A stretch of DNA of 26,066 nt, from positions 1 to 26,066 of the forward strand of contig DAMBHY010000022.1 in the NCBI GenBank assembly GCA_032068765.1. Reading direction: 5' to 3'. The translations under genes and the position numbers were made by a program. The DNA is from DAMBHY01 sp032068765. Its GTDB lineage: Bacteria; Bacteroidota; Bacteroidia; Bacteroidales; Dysgonomonadaceae. Below are positions 8,558 through 15,381 of this stretch, one piece after another. The first letter of the stretch is position 1. Each line of letters begins with the position of its first letter. The notes under the pieces are model-generated. The model saw nothing but the letters and a program-made list of their open reading frames with translations. It did no database searches and was not told the DNA's origin.

Positions 8558-8761
8558 ATGAAAAAAGTATTATTATTCGTAGCTCTTGCTGCTACTGTAT
8601 CTTTCGCTGCTTGCAACAATAAAAAAGCTGAAGCTCCTGTAACCACTGCTGATTCTGCTGCTGTTGTTATTGATTCAGCTGCTCAAGTTATTGATTCAGC
8701 TGCTCAAGTTGTTGATTCAGCTGCTGAAGTTGCAACTGACGCTGCTGCTGCAGTAAAATAA
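8558..8761 (+). CDS. Small Ala-rich repeat lipoprotein
   Basis: A 67-residue putative lipoprotein. Residues 1-18 are a signal peptide with lipobox SFAAC and lipidated Cys19. The mature part is short, acidic and very rich in Ala, Val, Asp and Ser. Its core is three heptads of the form V(I/V)DSAA(Q/E), preceded and followed by looser copies (ADSAAVVIDSAA, VATDAAAA). A 7-residue period with small and hydrophobic residues could give a helical or coiled, Lpp-like rod, but this is inference. No named family is recognised. The start at 8558 is preferred because MKKVLLFV begins a proper signal peptide and the -7 element lies upstream. It has its own terminator and is probably monocistronic. Confidence 0.85.
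   Translation: MKKVLLFVALAATVSFAACNNKKAEAPVTTADSAAVVIDSAAQVIDSAAQVVDSAAEVATDAAAAVK
8666..8728 (+). repeat. Three 21-bp tandem repeats inside the lipoprotein gene
   Basis: Units at 8666-8686, 8687-8707 and 8708-8728. The first two are identical; the third differs at two positions (ATT to GTT and CAA to GAA). Each encodes the heptad V(I/V)DSAA(Q/E). Confidence 0.95.
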
Positions 8762-8786
8762 GAAGAGTTTACTCAAAACTTAAATG

Positions 8787-8812
8787 AAAGCCACCTTTTA
8801 GGTGGCTTTTTT
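8787..8812 (+). terminator. Terminator of the small lipoprotein gene
   Basis: AAAGCCACC (8787-8795), loop TTTTA, GGTGGCTTT (8801-8809), then T residues. A perfect GC-rich stem 25 bases after the stop. Confidence 0.93.
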
Positions 8813-8835
8813 ATTTCCAATGATTTAATAAATAG

Positions 8836-8843
8836 TATCTTTG
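8836..8843 (+). promoter_or_regulatory. Probable -7 promoter element of the fucosidase operon
   Basis: TATCTTTG, 22 bases before the fucosidase start codon. No convincing -33 box; TTTC at 8814-8817 is the closest. Confidence 0.55.
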
Positions 8844-8865
8844 TTTCTTATAAAAATAGTATTCA

Positions 8866-10668
8866 ATGAAAAAGAAATTTGCATTTATTGTATTTGTAGT
8901 CATAATCATTGCTTCTTGTACAAGAAAAAGCTACTTTTTTGAAAAAACATTAGAGTTTCCGAGTTTCGTAAACGACGAACAGAAAATAGAACTTTCCGCC
9001 TATGTAATTCCAACTCAACAACAACTGGAATGGCAAGAAATGGAGTTAACTGCTTTCATTCATTTTGGGATGAACACATTTACAGGAAGAGAATGGGGAG
9101 ATGGCACTGACGATCCATCCTTGTTTAACCCCACTAATTTTGATGCAGAGGAATGGGTTAAATTACTCAAAGAATGCGGCTTCAAAATGATAATACTAAC
9201 CGCTAAGCACCATGACGGATTTTGTTTGTGGCCAACAAAAACAACACAATATTCAGTAGCATCATCTCCGTGGCGTAATGGTCAAGGTGATATTGTTCAG
9301 GAAGTAAAAAATGCATGTGATAAGTATGGATTAAATTTCGGCATTTACCTTTCTCCTTGGGATAGAAATGCTCCAATGTATGGAAATACAAAAGAATATA
9401 ATAATTTCTTTATTTCTCAATTGAAAGAACTCTTGACGAATTATGGAGAAATAAAGGAAGTATGGTTTGATGGAGCTAATGGCGAAACCGAAACAGGTAA
9501 AATTCAGAAATACGACTGGAGTTCTTATTATCATGTTATTGACAGTCTCCAGCCCAAAGCCGTGAAGGCAATAATGGGCAATGACATTCGCTGGGTTGGA
9601 AATGAAAAAGGTTTGGGAAGAGAAACCGAGTGGAGCGTAACTCCCCTTAATCCTGAAATAAATGACCAAATAATTTCTGAAAATCGTTCTCTTGGCATTT
9701 CTCCTACATCTGAAGATTTAGGCAGCAGGCAATTAGTTGCAAAAGCAAAGAAACTCTATTGGTATCCTTCTGAAGTAGACGTTTCGATTCGTCCGGGATG
9801 GTTTTACCATCCTGAACAAGATCATCAAGTAAAATCTCTTGCAGAACTTGTTGATATTTACTATAAATCCGTGGGAATGAACTCTGTTTTATTATTAAAC
9901 ATTCCTCCCGATACCCGTGGAAGAATTCATGAAATTGACTCTCAGCGTTTGAAAGAGTTTTCAAATTATATACAAAGAGTATTCTCCGAAAATAAAATCA
10001 TTAATAACAATCCACAAAAATGGGTTGCAAAGCATACTGAATCCAAAGAGTTCAATTTAAATAAGAACAACCTCATCAATACAGTCCTCTTGCAAGAAGA
10101 TATAAAAGAAGGGCAACGCGTCGAAGCATTTCGAGTTGATGGATTCATAAACGGCGCATGGGTAAAACTTACCGAAGGAACAACAATTGGTCACAAACGC
10201 CTCCTCAAATTTAAAAACGCAAACCCATCAAAAATTCGCGTAACAATTTTAGCAACACGGGCTCCTGCTAATATCAAAAATGTAGGAGCATATTTTGCAC
10301 CGCCACTCGTCACAACTTCGGTTATTAATCCAAAAAATATTCTTAGAAAGGATACATGGAAGGTGAAAAAAGAAAATCCAATTATAGTAGATATGGGTAA
10401 TACAACTACTTTTGCTGGTTTTTCCTACAAGCCAGACTCATTGAATGAATCAATTTACAAATACAATTTCAAAATAAGCGATAATGGAAATAATTGGGAA
10501 ACAATCAAATCAGGCGAGTTTGGAAATATTAAAAATAATCCTTTACCACAAAATGTTTATTTTAAGAAATCTCAAAAAGCACGATTTTTTCAAATAGAGA
10601 CAGTAAAAGGAGCGAACGGAGGAAAACCTTCCGTTTCTTTACAACAAATAGAAATTTTATTAAATTAG
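8866..10668 (+). CDS. Alpha-L-fucosidase lipoprotein, GH29
   Basis: Hydrolyses alpha-linked L-fucose from glycans, probably at the cell surface or in the periplasm. The protein is 600 residues. A lipoprotein signal ends at IIASC (Cys18). The GH29 catalytic domain covers about residues 45-370. It includes the substrate-binding AKHHDGF (113-119), the SPWRNGQGDIV stretch, and EVWFDGANGE, in which Asp202 corresponds to the retaining nucleophile. The acid/base is poorly conserved in GH29, so I do not assign it. The C-terminal ~130 residues look like a discoidin/F5-F8 type C beta-sandwich, likely carbohydrate-binding. A DUF3256 gene follows after six bases, so the two share a transcript. No SusC/SusD pair or regulator is next to it. 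It is therefore not part of a recognisable polysaccharide utilisation locus within the window. Confidence 0.94.
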   Translation: MKKKFAFIVFVVIIIASCTRKSYFFEKTLEFPSFVNDEQKIELSAYVIPTQQQLEWQEMELTAFIHFGMNTFTGREWGDGTDDPSLFNPTNFDAEEWVKLLKECGFKMIILTAKHHDGFCLWPTKTTQYSVASSPWRNGQGDIVQEVKNACDKYGLNFGIYLSPWDRNAPMYGNTKEYNNFFISQLKELLTNYGEIKEVWFDGANGETETGKIQKYDWSSYYHVIDSLQPKAVKAIMGNDIRWVGNEKGLGRETEWSVTPLNPEINDQIISENRSLGISPTSEDLGSRQLVAKAKKLYWYPSEVDVSIRPGWFYHPEQDHQVKSLAELVDIYYKSVGMNSVLLLNIPPDTRGRIHEIDSQRLKEFSNYIQRVFSENKIINNNPQKWVAKHTESKEFNLNKNNLINTVLLQEDIKEGQRVEAFRVDGFINGAWVKLTEGTTIGHKRLLKFKNANPSKIRVTILATRAPANIKNVGAYFAPPLVTTSVINPKNILRKDTWKVKKENPIIVDMGNTTTFAGFSYKPDSLNESIYKYNFKISDNGNNWETIKSGEFGNIKNNPLPQNVYFKKSQKARFFQIETVKGANGGKPSVSLQQIEILLN

Positions 10669-10674
10669 TAGGTT

Positions 10675-11283
10675 ATGAGAAAGATTATCGTTTTTATGTT
10701 TTTATGCTTCTCAATGCTAACTTACAGTCAAAGCATCAATGAAATTTTTAAAAGTATGCCAGATGAATTGATTCCCGGTTTAACTGCTGCCGACAGAACA
10801 ATGTTACTTGTAGATAACAAATCTAACAGCATTATGTACGCTTCAGGGAAAATCGAAAAAGAAGAATATTCTGACACTTACTTAAGATTAAAAACTTCTG
10901 ATATCGGAACTTTGCAATTAAAGTTACTGCCTTCAAATTCTCATAATAAAGTAATATGCGTAATAAAAACAGTTTGTGGCAAAGCTTGTGATAGCCAGAT
11001 AGAATTTTATACTCAGGACTGGAAACATCTTTCAAAATCTGATTTTCTACCCACAATCAAAAAAGACCTTTTTCTTAAAGATACAATAGATGCAGAAGAA
11101 ATATACAAAATAAATCTTTTGGATATTTCACCTATTTCTGCTGCTTTCCTTAAGAACAGCGACAATCTTACTTTAGTATTAGATTATATATCATATTTGT
11201 CCCCTGAAAATTCTGCAAAATTCAAGACAATATTAAAACAAGAAGCCATAACTTTGCATTGGAATAACAATCGATTCCAATAA
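10675..11283 (+). CDS. DUF3256-family exported protein
   Basis: A 202-residue protein of unknown function. A signal peptide (about residues 1-18, ending TYSQ) is followed by IFKSMPDELIPGLTAADR, a stretch I associate with the DUF3256 family of Bacteroidales. The body shows short alternating beta-type segments and two closely spaced Cys (VCGKACD). It follows the fucosidase by six bases and so is probably cotranscribed. In other Bacteroidales this family occurs in varied contexts, so a role in fucose use is not implied. A tRNA-Arg gene follows. Confidence 0.78.
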   Translation: MRKIIVFMFLCFSMLTYSQSINEIFKSMPDELIPGLTAADRTMLLVDNKSNSIMYASGKIEKEEYSDTYLRLKTSDIGTLQLKLLPSNSHNKVICVIKTVCGKACDSQIEFYTQDWKHLSKSDFLPTIKKDLFLKDTIDAEEIYKINLLDISPISAAFLKNSDNLTLVLDYISYLSPENSAKFKTILKQEAITLHWNNNRFQ

Positions 11284-11292
11284 GATATTTCT

Positions 11293-11364
11293 GCACCCGT
11301 AGTTCAATGGATAGAATACTGGATTCCGGTTCCAACGATGCGAGTTCGATTCTCGCCGGGTGTA
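11293..11364 (+). tRNA. tRNA-Arg (anticodon CCG)
   Basis: A 72-base cloverleaf. The acceptor stem is GCACCCG with CGGGTGT (first pair G-U) and discriminator A. The D stem is GTTC/GAAT. The anticodon loop TTCCGGT gives CCG, reading CGG. The T stem GCGAG/CTCGC encloses the canonical loop TTCGATT. CCA is not encoded. The anticodon stem CTGGA/TCCAA has a C-A mismatch at its outermost pair (27-43). Confidence 0.95.
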
Positions 11365-11406
11365 CAATCATTATTCATAAGTCTATAGGTGTAAAAAATT
11401 ATTTAT

Positions 11407-11414
11407 TAACTTTG
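11407..11414 (+). promoter_or_regulatory. Probable -7 promoter element of fabD
   Basis: TAACTTTG matches TAnnTTTG, 23 bases before the fabD start. No -33 TTTG at normal spacing. Confidence 0.5.
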
Positions 11415-11437
11415 TTAAGTAACAAAAATACTTTTAT

Positions 11438-12319
11438 ATGAAAAAAGCTTATATTTTTCCAGGACAAGGAGCGCAATTTTCGGGAATGGGAAAAAACCTA
11501 TATGATTCATCCGAAACTATTAAAGATTTGTTTGAAAAAGCTAATCAAATTTTAGGATTTAGCATTTCGGAAATAATGTTTTCAGGTTCCGATGAAGAAT
11601 TGCGTCAAACGAAAGTCACTCAACCTGCTATATTTATTCATTCTGTAGCATTAGCAAGAAGCCTTGGTCATGATTTCAATCCGAATATGGTGGCAGGTCA
11701 TTCTCTAGGTGAATTTTCAGCTTTGGTAGCAGCCAGAGCGATGACCTTTGAAGACGGTCTTCTATTAGTTTCAAAACGTGCACAAGCCATGCAGTTGGCT
11801 TGCGAAAATAATCCGTCGACTATGGCAGCAATACTAGGATTGGAAGATACCAAAGTGGAAGAGATCTGCAAAAGTATTGAAGATGTAGTAGTACCTGCAA
11901 ATTATAATTGCCCCGGACAAATCGTAATATCTGGAACCCTAAAAGGTGTAGAAGAAGCATGCGCAAAGCTTAAAGAAAATGGTGCAAAACGTGCTTTACC
12001 TTTAAAAGTTGGCGGGGCTTTTCATTCTCCGTTAATGAATTCTGCAAAAGAAGAACTAGAAAAAGCTATTTACGATACTCATTTTTCAACGCCAATATGT
12101 CCCGTTTATCAGAATGTATCAACTATTGCGGAAACATCTCCTGAGAGAATTAAGGAGAATTTGGTTGCCCAACTCACTGCACCCGTAAAATGGACACAAA
12201 GTATCCTAAATATGATACAAGATGGAGCAACAGACTTTATTGAATTAGGACCGGGAAATGTTTTGCAAGGCTTAGTTTCTAAAATTAATAAAGACGTTAC
12301 AGTCTCAGGAATGCAGTAA
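11438..12319 (+). CDS. fabD: Malonyl-CoA:ACP transacylase
   Basis: Moves malonyl from CoA to acyl carrier protein, supplying the elongation unit of type II fatty acid synthesis. The protein is 293 residues, standard length. Motifs in order: FPGQGAQ at 7-13 (oxyanion region), the nucleophile Ser89 in GHSLGE, Arg114 in KRAQAM (binds the malonyl carboxylate), and His196 in GGAFHSPLM. All catalytic residues are present. The following DUF4919 gene starts 24 bases downstream on the same strand. No other fab genes are adjacent. Confidence 0.97.
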   Translation: MKKAYIFPGQGAQFSGMGKNLYDSSETIKDLFEKANQILGFSISEIMFSGSDEELRQTKVTQPAIFIHSVALARSLGHDFNPNMVAGHSLGEFSALVAARAMTFEDGLLLVSKRAQAMQLACENNPSTMAAILGLEDTKVEEICKSIEDVVVPANYNCPGQIVISGTLKGVEEACAKLKENGAKRALPLKVGGAFHSPLMNSAKEELEKAIYDTHFSTPICPVYQNVSTIAETSPERIKENLVAQLTAPVKWTQSILNMIQDGATDFIELGPGNVLQGLVSKINKDVTVSGMQ

Positions 12320-12343
12320 TAAATCAATTATAACTTATATAAT

Positions 12344-13024
12344 ATGAAAAAAATATCTTTATTAATAACTATTCTATTTTTGGGAATATCTATCAATGCA
12401 CAGGAAATCAAAGCTCCTAAATATAAACTGATAGAAAAGAATGTCAAAGAAGTTTCTTCTGAATTTTATTATCCAAATTTGATGGATAAATACAAAAAAG
12501 GAGAAAACTTGAAACCGGAGGAACAACGACATCTATATTATGGTTATATTTTCCAGCCTAACTATTCAGCTGTTGACACCTCATCTCATAATGCATCTCT
12601 TCTGCAAGTGCTTTCTAAAAAAAGTTTCACAAAAAATGACTATAATAATATATTGTCACAAGCTGAAATATTATTGAAACAAGACCCTTTTAATATTCGT
12701 GCGCTAAATGCAGAACTTTTTGTTTATGCACAGCAAGATAATGTAGACGCATACAAAAGGGTAATAAACCAAAGAAAAAACGTATTTGATGCAATTCTTA
12801 GTTCAGGGGATGGCTCTGACGTTGATAATGCTTTTTATGTTATAAAAGTGTCACATGAATACGACTTGCTTGGATTGTTCGGATACAAATATGACAATGA
12901 AGAAAAAATCATAAAGAAACGCTACAATTATTTGAAAATTGGAGAAAACAAATACGGTTTGGATAAGATTTATTTTGAAATTACTCCGGTTTTGGAATAT
13001 ATGAGAAATAATCCACAAAAATAA
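12344..13024 (+). CDS. DUF4919-family exported protein
   Basis: A 226-residue protein of unknown function. The signal peptide is residues 1-19 (NAQ at the cleavage site). The mature part contains FYYPNLMDKY and a RHLYYGYIFQPNY motif, features I associate with DUF4919 of Bacteroidota. The rest is rich in helical, TPR-like segments (for example EILLKQDPFNIRALNAELFVYAQ-type spacing), suggesting a small periplasmic protein-binding fold (inference). It is probably cotranscribed with fabD. Its transcript is expected to end at the inverted repeat at 13042-13080. Confidence 0.8.
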   Translation: MKKISLLITILFLGISINAQEIKAPKYKLIEKNVKEVSSEFYYPNLMDKYKKGENLKPEEQRHLYYGYIFQPNYSAVDTSSHNASLLQVLSKKSFTKNDYNNILSQAEILLKQDPFNIRALNAELFVYAQQDNVDAYKRVINQRKNVFDAILSSGDGSDVDNAFYVIKVSHEYDLLGLFGYKYDNEEKIIKKRYNYLKIGENKYGLDKIYFEITPVLEYMRNNPQK

Positions 13025-13041
13025 TTATATCGGTCAAATTT

Positions 13042-13080
13042 GTAGTGTATAAATTTGTTTAATAAAAATTTATACACTAC
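13042..13080 (+). terminator. Perfect 15-bp inverted repeat, likely terminator overlapping a promoter
   Basis: GTAGTGTATAAATTT (13042-13056) pairs perfectly with AAATTTATACACTAC (13066-13080) around a 9-base loop and is followed by TTTT. It begins 17 bases after the DUF4919 stop, so a terminator role is reasonable. The same bases hold parts of both elements of the tRNA-Met promoter. Confidence 0.75.
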
Positions 13081-13085
13081 TTTTG
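13054..13085 (+). promoter_or_regulatory. Consensus Bacteroidota promoter of tRNA-Met
   Basis: TTTG (13054-13057), a 20-base spacer, then TACTTTTG (13078-13085). Both elements and their spacing match the Bacteroidota consensus. Transcription should start near 13090, about 20 bases before the tRNA. The -33 box lies mostly in the left arm of the inverted repeat (its last base opens the loop). The first three bases of the -7 box lie in the right arm. Confidence 0.85.
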
Positions 13086-13110
13086 CACCTCGATTAGAGA
13101 ATATAATGTT

Positions 13111-13184
13111 GGCGAGATAGCTCAGTTGGTTAGAGCGCATGATTCATAATCATGAGGTCGCCGGATCATTCCCGGCTCTCGCTA
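13111..13184 (+). tRNA. tRNA-Met (anticodon CAT), elongator-like
   Basis: A 74-base cloverleaf. The acceptor is GGCGAGA with TCTCGCT (first pair G-U) and discriminator A. The D stem is GCTC/GAGC, the anticodon stem CATGA/TCATG with loop TTCATAA, and the variable loop AGGTC. The absence of GGG/CCC pairs in the anticodon stem excludes an initiator. The overall pattern favours elongator Met over the lysidine-modified Ile-CAT type, though the sequence cannot fully exclude it. The T stem GCCGG/CCGGC encloses the loop ATCATTC, which departs from TTCRANN at positions 54 and 58. CCA is not encoded. Confidence 0.93.
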
Positions 13185-13195
13185 CTTATTAAAAA

Positions 13196-13235
13196 AAACA
13201 TCCTCGAAGATTCTTTCTTTGAGGATGTTTTTTTT
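13196..13235 (+). terminator. Terminator after tRNA-Met
   Basis: The arm 13196-13210 (ending CATCCTCGAAGA) pairs with 13216-13230 over 15 positions including one G-T pair. The loop is TTCTT, followed by a T run to 13235. Confidence 0.9.
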
Positions 13236-13279
13236 ATACACTCTGTACGATTTCGTTTGCTCAAAAAGTTAAGCAGTGA

Positions 13280-13414
13280 CTAGTATTTCAAATTAATAAT
13301 CTTTGGATAATCACTTAAAAAACCCCTTTTGGTTAGTACTATATTAATAGGTACGCATACCATATCTTTTAAACTCACTTTGTTTTCAAGTCTGTCTATA
13401 GTCGTAACGATGCT
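13280..13414 (-). other. Short open frame, possible remnant of a lost gene
   Basis: On the minus strand a 44-codon frame, open between a stop at 13415-13417 and TAG at 13280-13282, reads like real protein: SIVTTIDRLENKVSLKDM, then VCVPINIVLTKRGFLSDYPK. It has no start context and I recognise no family. It could be the 3' tail of a deleted gene. The rest of 13236-13478 shows nothing else. Confidence 0.25.
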
Positions 13415-13478
13415 TTATAAAAACATGATTGTTAGAAATTATTGCTCTATCTGATATTATATCCCCGCGTGCGTGACA

Positions 13479-13970
13479 TTATTTCTGAGCAAAAGTAAAA
13501 TTCTTCTGAAGCAGATAACTTACTATAACCGTTATCACCATGATAATCATTTTAGAAATTGTGGGGTAAAACCCTAAAACTTCTACAAGAAATTTAAGTC
13601 CAAAGTAGTTTATCATCAAATTTATACCAACAACAGAGACATACCTGAAGAGTTGTTTTCTCCCCCTCAAATTTGATTGAGTAAATGTAACGTATTTCTG
13701 AAGGAGAAATCCTGTAATAAGTGTAATAGGAAATGTTATAAGCAAGGATGCAATGTGTGGACTTATTACTACAAATCCTAAATTGATAAATTGTTTTTTA
13801 ATGATGAAATTGTAAATAATGAAAAAAAGAAACAAATCAAAACCCAAGTTCCCTACCCCACAAGCTCCATATCGGAAGAAATCTCGCGACATATAATTGC
13901 GAAACATCGGATAAAAATAATCTATCAGACGGGCAATCCTCTTTCCTATATTTTTTAAAATTTCTTCCAT
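13479..13970 (-). CDS. GtrA-like membrane protein
   Basis: A 163-residue GtrA/DPMS-type integral membrane protein. The family is proposed to flip or support lipid-linked sugars during surface glycan modification. I start at MEEILKNIGK. A longer frame adds 27 residues but reads back into murF. Four hydrophobic segments are visible, roughly residues 33-55, 66-88, 104-124 and 132-154, as in the family. The motif FFRYGACGVGNLGFDLFLF opens the domain and QKNFTFAQK closes it, matching the usual 'FxxVGxxxxxxD' and 'xxxFxF' ends. It starts five bases after the murF stop, so it is likely cotranscribed with murF. The sugar substrate is unknown. Confidence 0.9.
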   Translation of the reverse strand: MEEILKNIGKRIARLIDYFYPMFRNYMSRDFFRYGACGVGNLGFDLFLFFIIYNFIIKKQFINLGFVVISPHIASLLITFPITLITGFLLQKYVTFTQSNLRGRKQLFRYVSVVGINLMINYFGLKFLVEVLGFYPTISKMIIMVITVIVSYLLQKNFTFAQK

Positions 13971-13974
13971 CTTT

Positions 13975-15279
13975 CTATAATAATGGAAGCAATTTTTCAA
14001 GATGAACTGAATGGGAACCTTTAATAAGAATATAGTGCTGCTGTAATTCATTTATTTCTAAATACTTCATAAGCGATTCCACATTATCAAAGAATTTTAT
14101 ATTGTTTTGCTTATTTTCCATTGAGTATTTCATAAATTCCTTACCAACTAAAAAAACGGAATCAAACTGAGCTGTTTTAACAAATTCAAAAATACTTTTA
14201 TGTTCTTCATCGCTAAGGACACCAAGTTCTTTCATTTCACCCAGAATAACAGTCTTAGGAAGTTCTGAAGATATTTTCACAAAATAATCCAGCGCAACCT
14301 TCATACTTGTTGGATTTGCATTATAAGCATCGATAATAAGGTCGTTATTTTCAGTTCTCTCAAACTGTGAACGATTATTTTTTGGCTGATAAGTATTTAG
14401 TGCATTACTGATATAATCTGCATTTATACCGAAATATTTACCTACGGCTATCCCCGCGAGCGCATTATCAATATTATATTCTCCTACGAGATTGGTTTTC
14501 ACGTGATAAACGTTGTCAAAAAAGCGCCATTCAAATTCTAAATAAGGATTTCCATTACGAAGTGTAGCTGACGCAAAAAGTTCACTGTCATCTTTCCCAT
14601 AAAGTATTCTATCCATATCTTCAGATAAATTATATAGATAAGGATTATCTTTATTTACAAACACTTTTCCGTTGTTTTCTCTGATAAAATCATAAAGTTC
14701 ACCTTTAGTTTTTATCACGTTTTCAAAAGAGCCAAAACCTTCAATATGAGCTTTACCCACATTCGTAATCAATCCAAAATTAGGTTCTGCAATTTTACAA
14801 AGCTCCTTTATTTCTCCCGGATGATTCGCACCCATCTCCACCACAGCCATTTCATGTGTTTTATTCATCGATAGCAACGTCAGAGGCACTCCTATATGAT
14901 TATTAAAGTTTCCTTGTGTATAAGCAACTTTAAACTCTTTTGACAAAATGTACGAAACCAATTCTTTTGTTGTTGTTTTGCCATTGGTTCCTGTGATTCC
15001 CAGAATGGGAATTTTCAGTTTTCTTCGATGATAATTGGCTAACTGCTGAAGTGTTTCAAGAACGTTATTAACTTTTATTAGACGAGGATTTTCAACATCA
15101 ATTATCTCATCGACAACAGCGTAAGAACAGCCTTTATCGATAGCTTTAAGAGCGAAATCATTTCCATTGAAAGTTTCGCCTTTCAGCGCGAAAAATATAG
15201 AATCTTTGATACAGATTCGAGAATCTGTTGTGATATTTGGGTAGCGTTGGAATATTTCGTAAAGTTGAGCTATCTCCAT
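13975..15279 (-). CDS. murF: UDP-MurNAc-tripeptide:D-alanyl-D-alanine ligase
   Basis: Adds D-Ala-D-Ala to UDP-MurNAc-tripeptide, the last cytoplasmic step of peptidoglycan precursor synthesis. The protein is 434 residues. The N-terminal substrate domain contains TTDSR (17-21). The ATP-binding loop is GITGTNGKTTTKEL with Lys101 and Thr102. VVEMGANHPGEI and ITNVGKAHIEGFGS are the MurF forms of the central-domain motifs. The C-terminal domain holds DAYNANPTSM and VILGEMKELG. All these motifs distinguish it from MurC, MurD and MurE. GtrA follows immediately; no other mur genes are adjacent. Confidence 0.97.
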   Translation of the reverse strand: MEIAQLYEIFQRYPNITTDSRICIKDSIFFALKGETFNGNDFALKAIDKGCSYAVVDEIIDVENPRLIKVNNVLETLQQLANYHRRKLKIPILGITGTNGKTTTKELVSYILSKEFKVAYTQGNFNNHIGVPLTLLSMNKTHEMAVVEMGANHPGEIKELCKIAEPNFGLITNVGKAHIEGFGSFENVIKTKGELYDFIRENNGKVFVNKDNPYLYNLSEDMDRILYGKDDSELFASATLRNGNPYLEFEWRFFDNVYHVKTNLVGEYNIDNALAGIAVGKYFGINADYISNALNTYQPKNNRSQFERTENNDLIIDAYNANPTSMKVALDYFVKISSELPKTVILGEMKELGVLSDEEHKSIFEFVKTAQFDSVFLVGKEFMKYSMENKQNNIKFFDNVESLMKYLEINELQQHYILIKGSHSVHLEKLLPLL

Positions 15280-15314
15280 CTTTTGGTGTATATTTTAATG
15301 AGAGGTGAAAATGG

Positions 15315-15361
15315 AATAAGGATAAAAAGCAAGAAATGAATAAATGCTTTTTATCCTTATT
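15315..15361 (-). terminator. Perfect 17-bp hairpin between the peptidase and murF
   Basis: AATAAGGATAAAAAGCA (15315-15331) pairs perfectly with TGCTTTTTATCCTTATT (15345-15361) around a 13-base loop. It lies 21 bases after the minus-strand peptidase stop and before murF. The T tract that follows is weak, so it may be a terminator or a leader element. Confidence 0.7.
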
Positions 15362-15381
15362 TTCTATTTAGTTAATGAATT

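Noticed and set aside
9203..9964. Minus-strand open frames inside the fucosidase gene
   Set aside because: They are shadows of the GH29 coding sequence without signal, motif or promoter support.
8866..11283. Polysaccharide utilisation locus around the fucosidase
   Set aside because: No SusC/SusD-like pair, regulator or further glycosidase is next to it; DUF3256 and a tRNA follow.
13971..14051. Longer start for the GtrA-like gene
   Set aside because: The extension is antisense-free but lies within the murF coding region in another frame, and the family domain starts well after MEEILKN.
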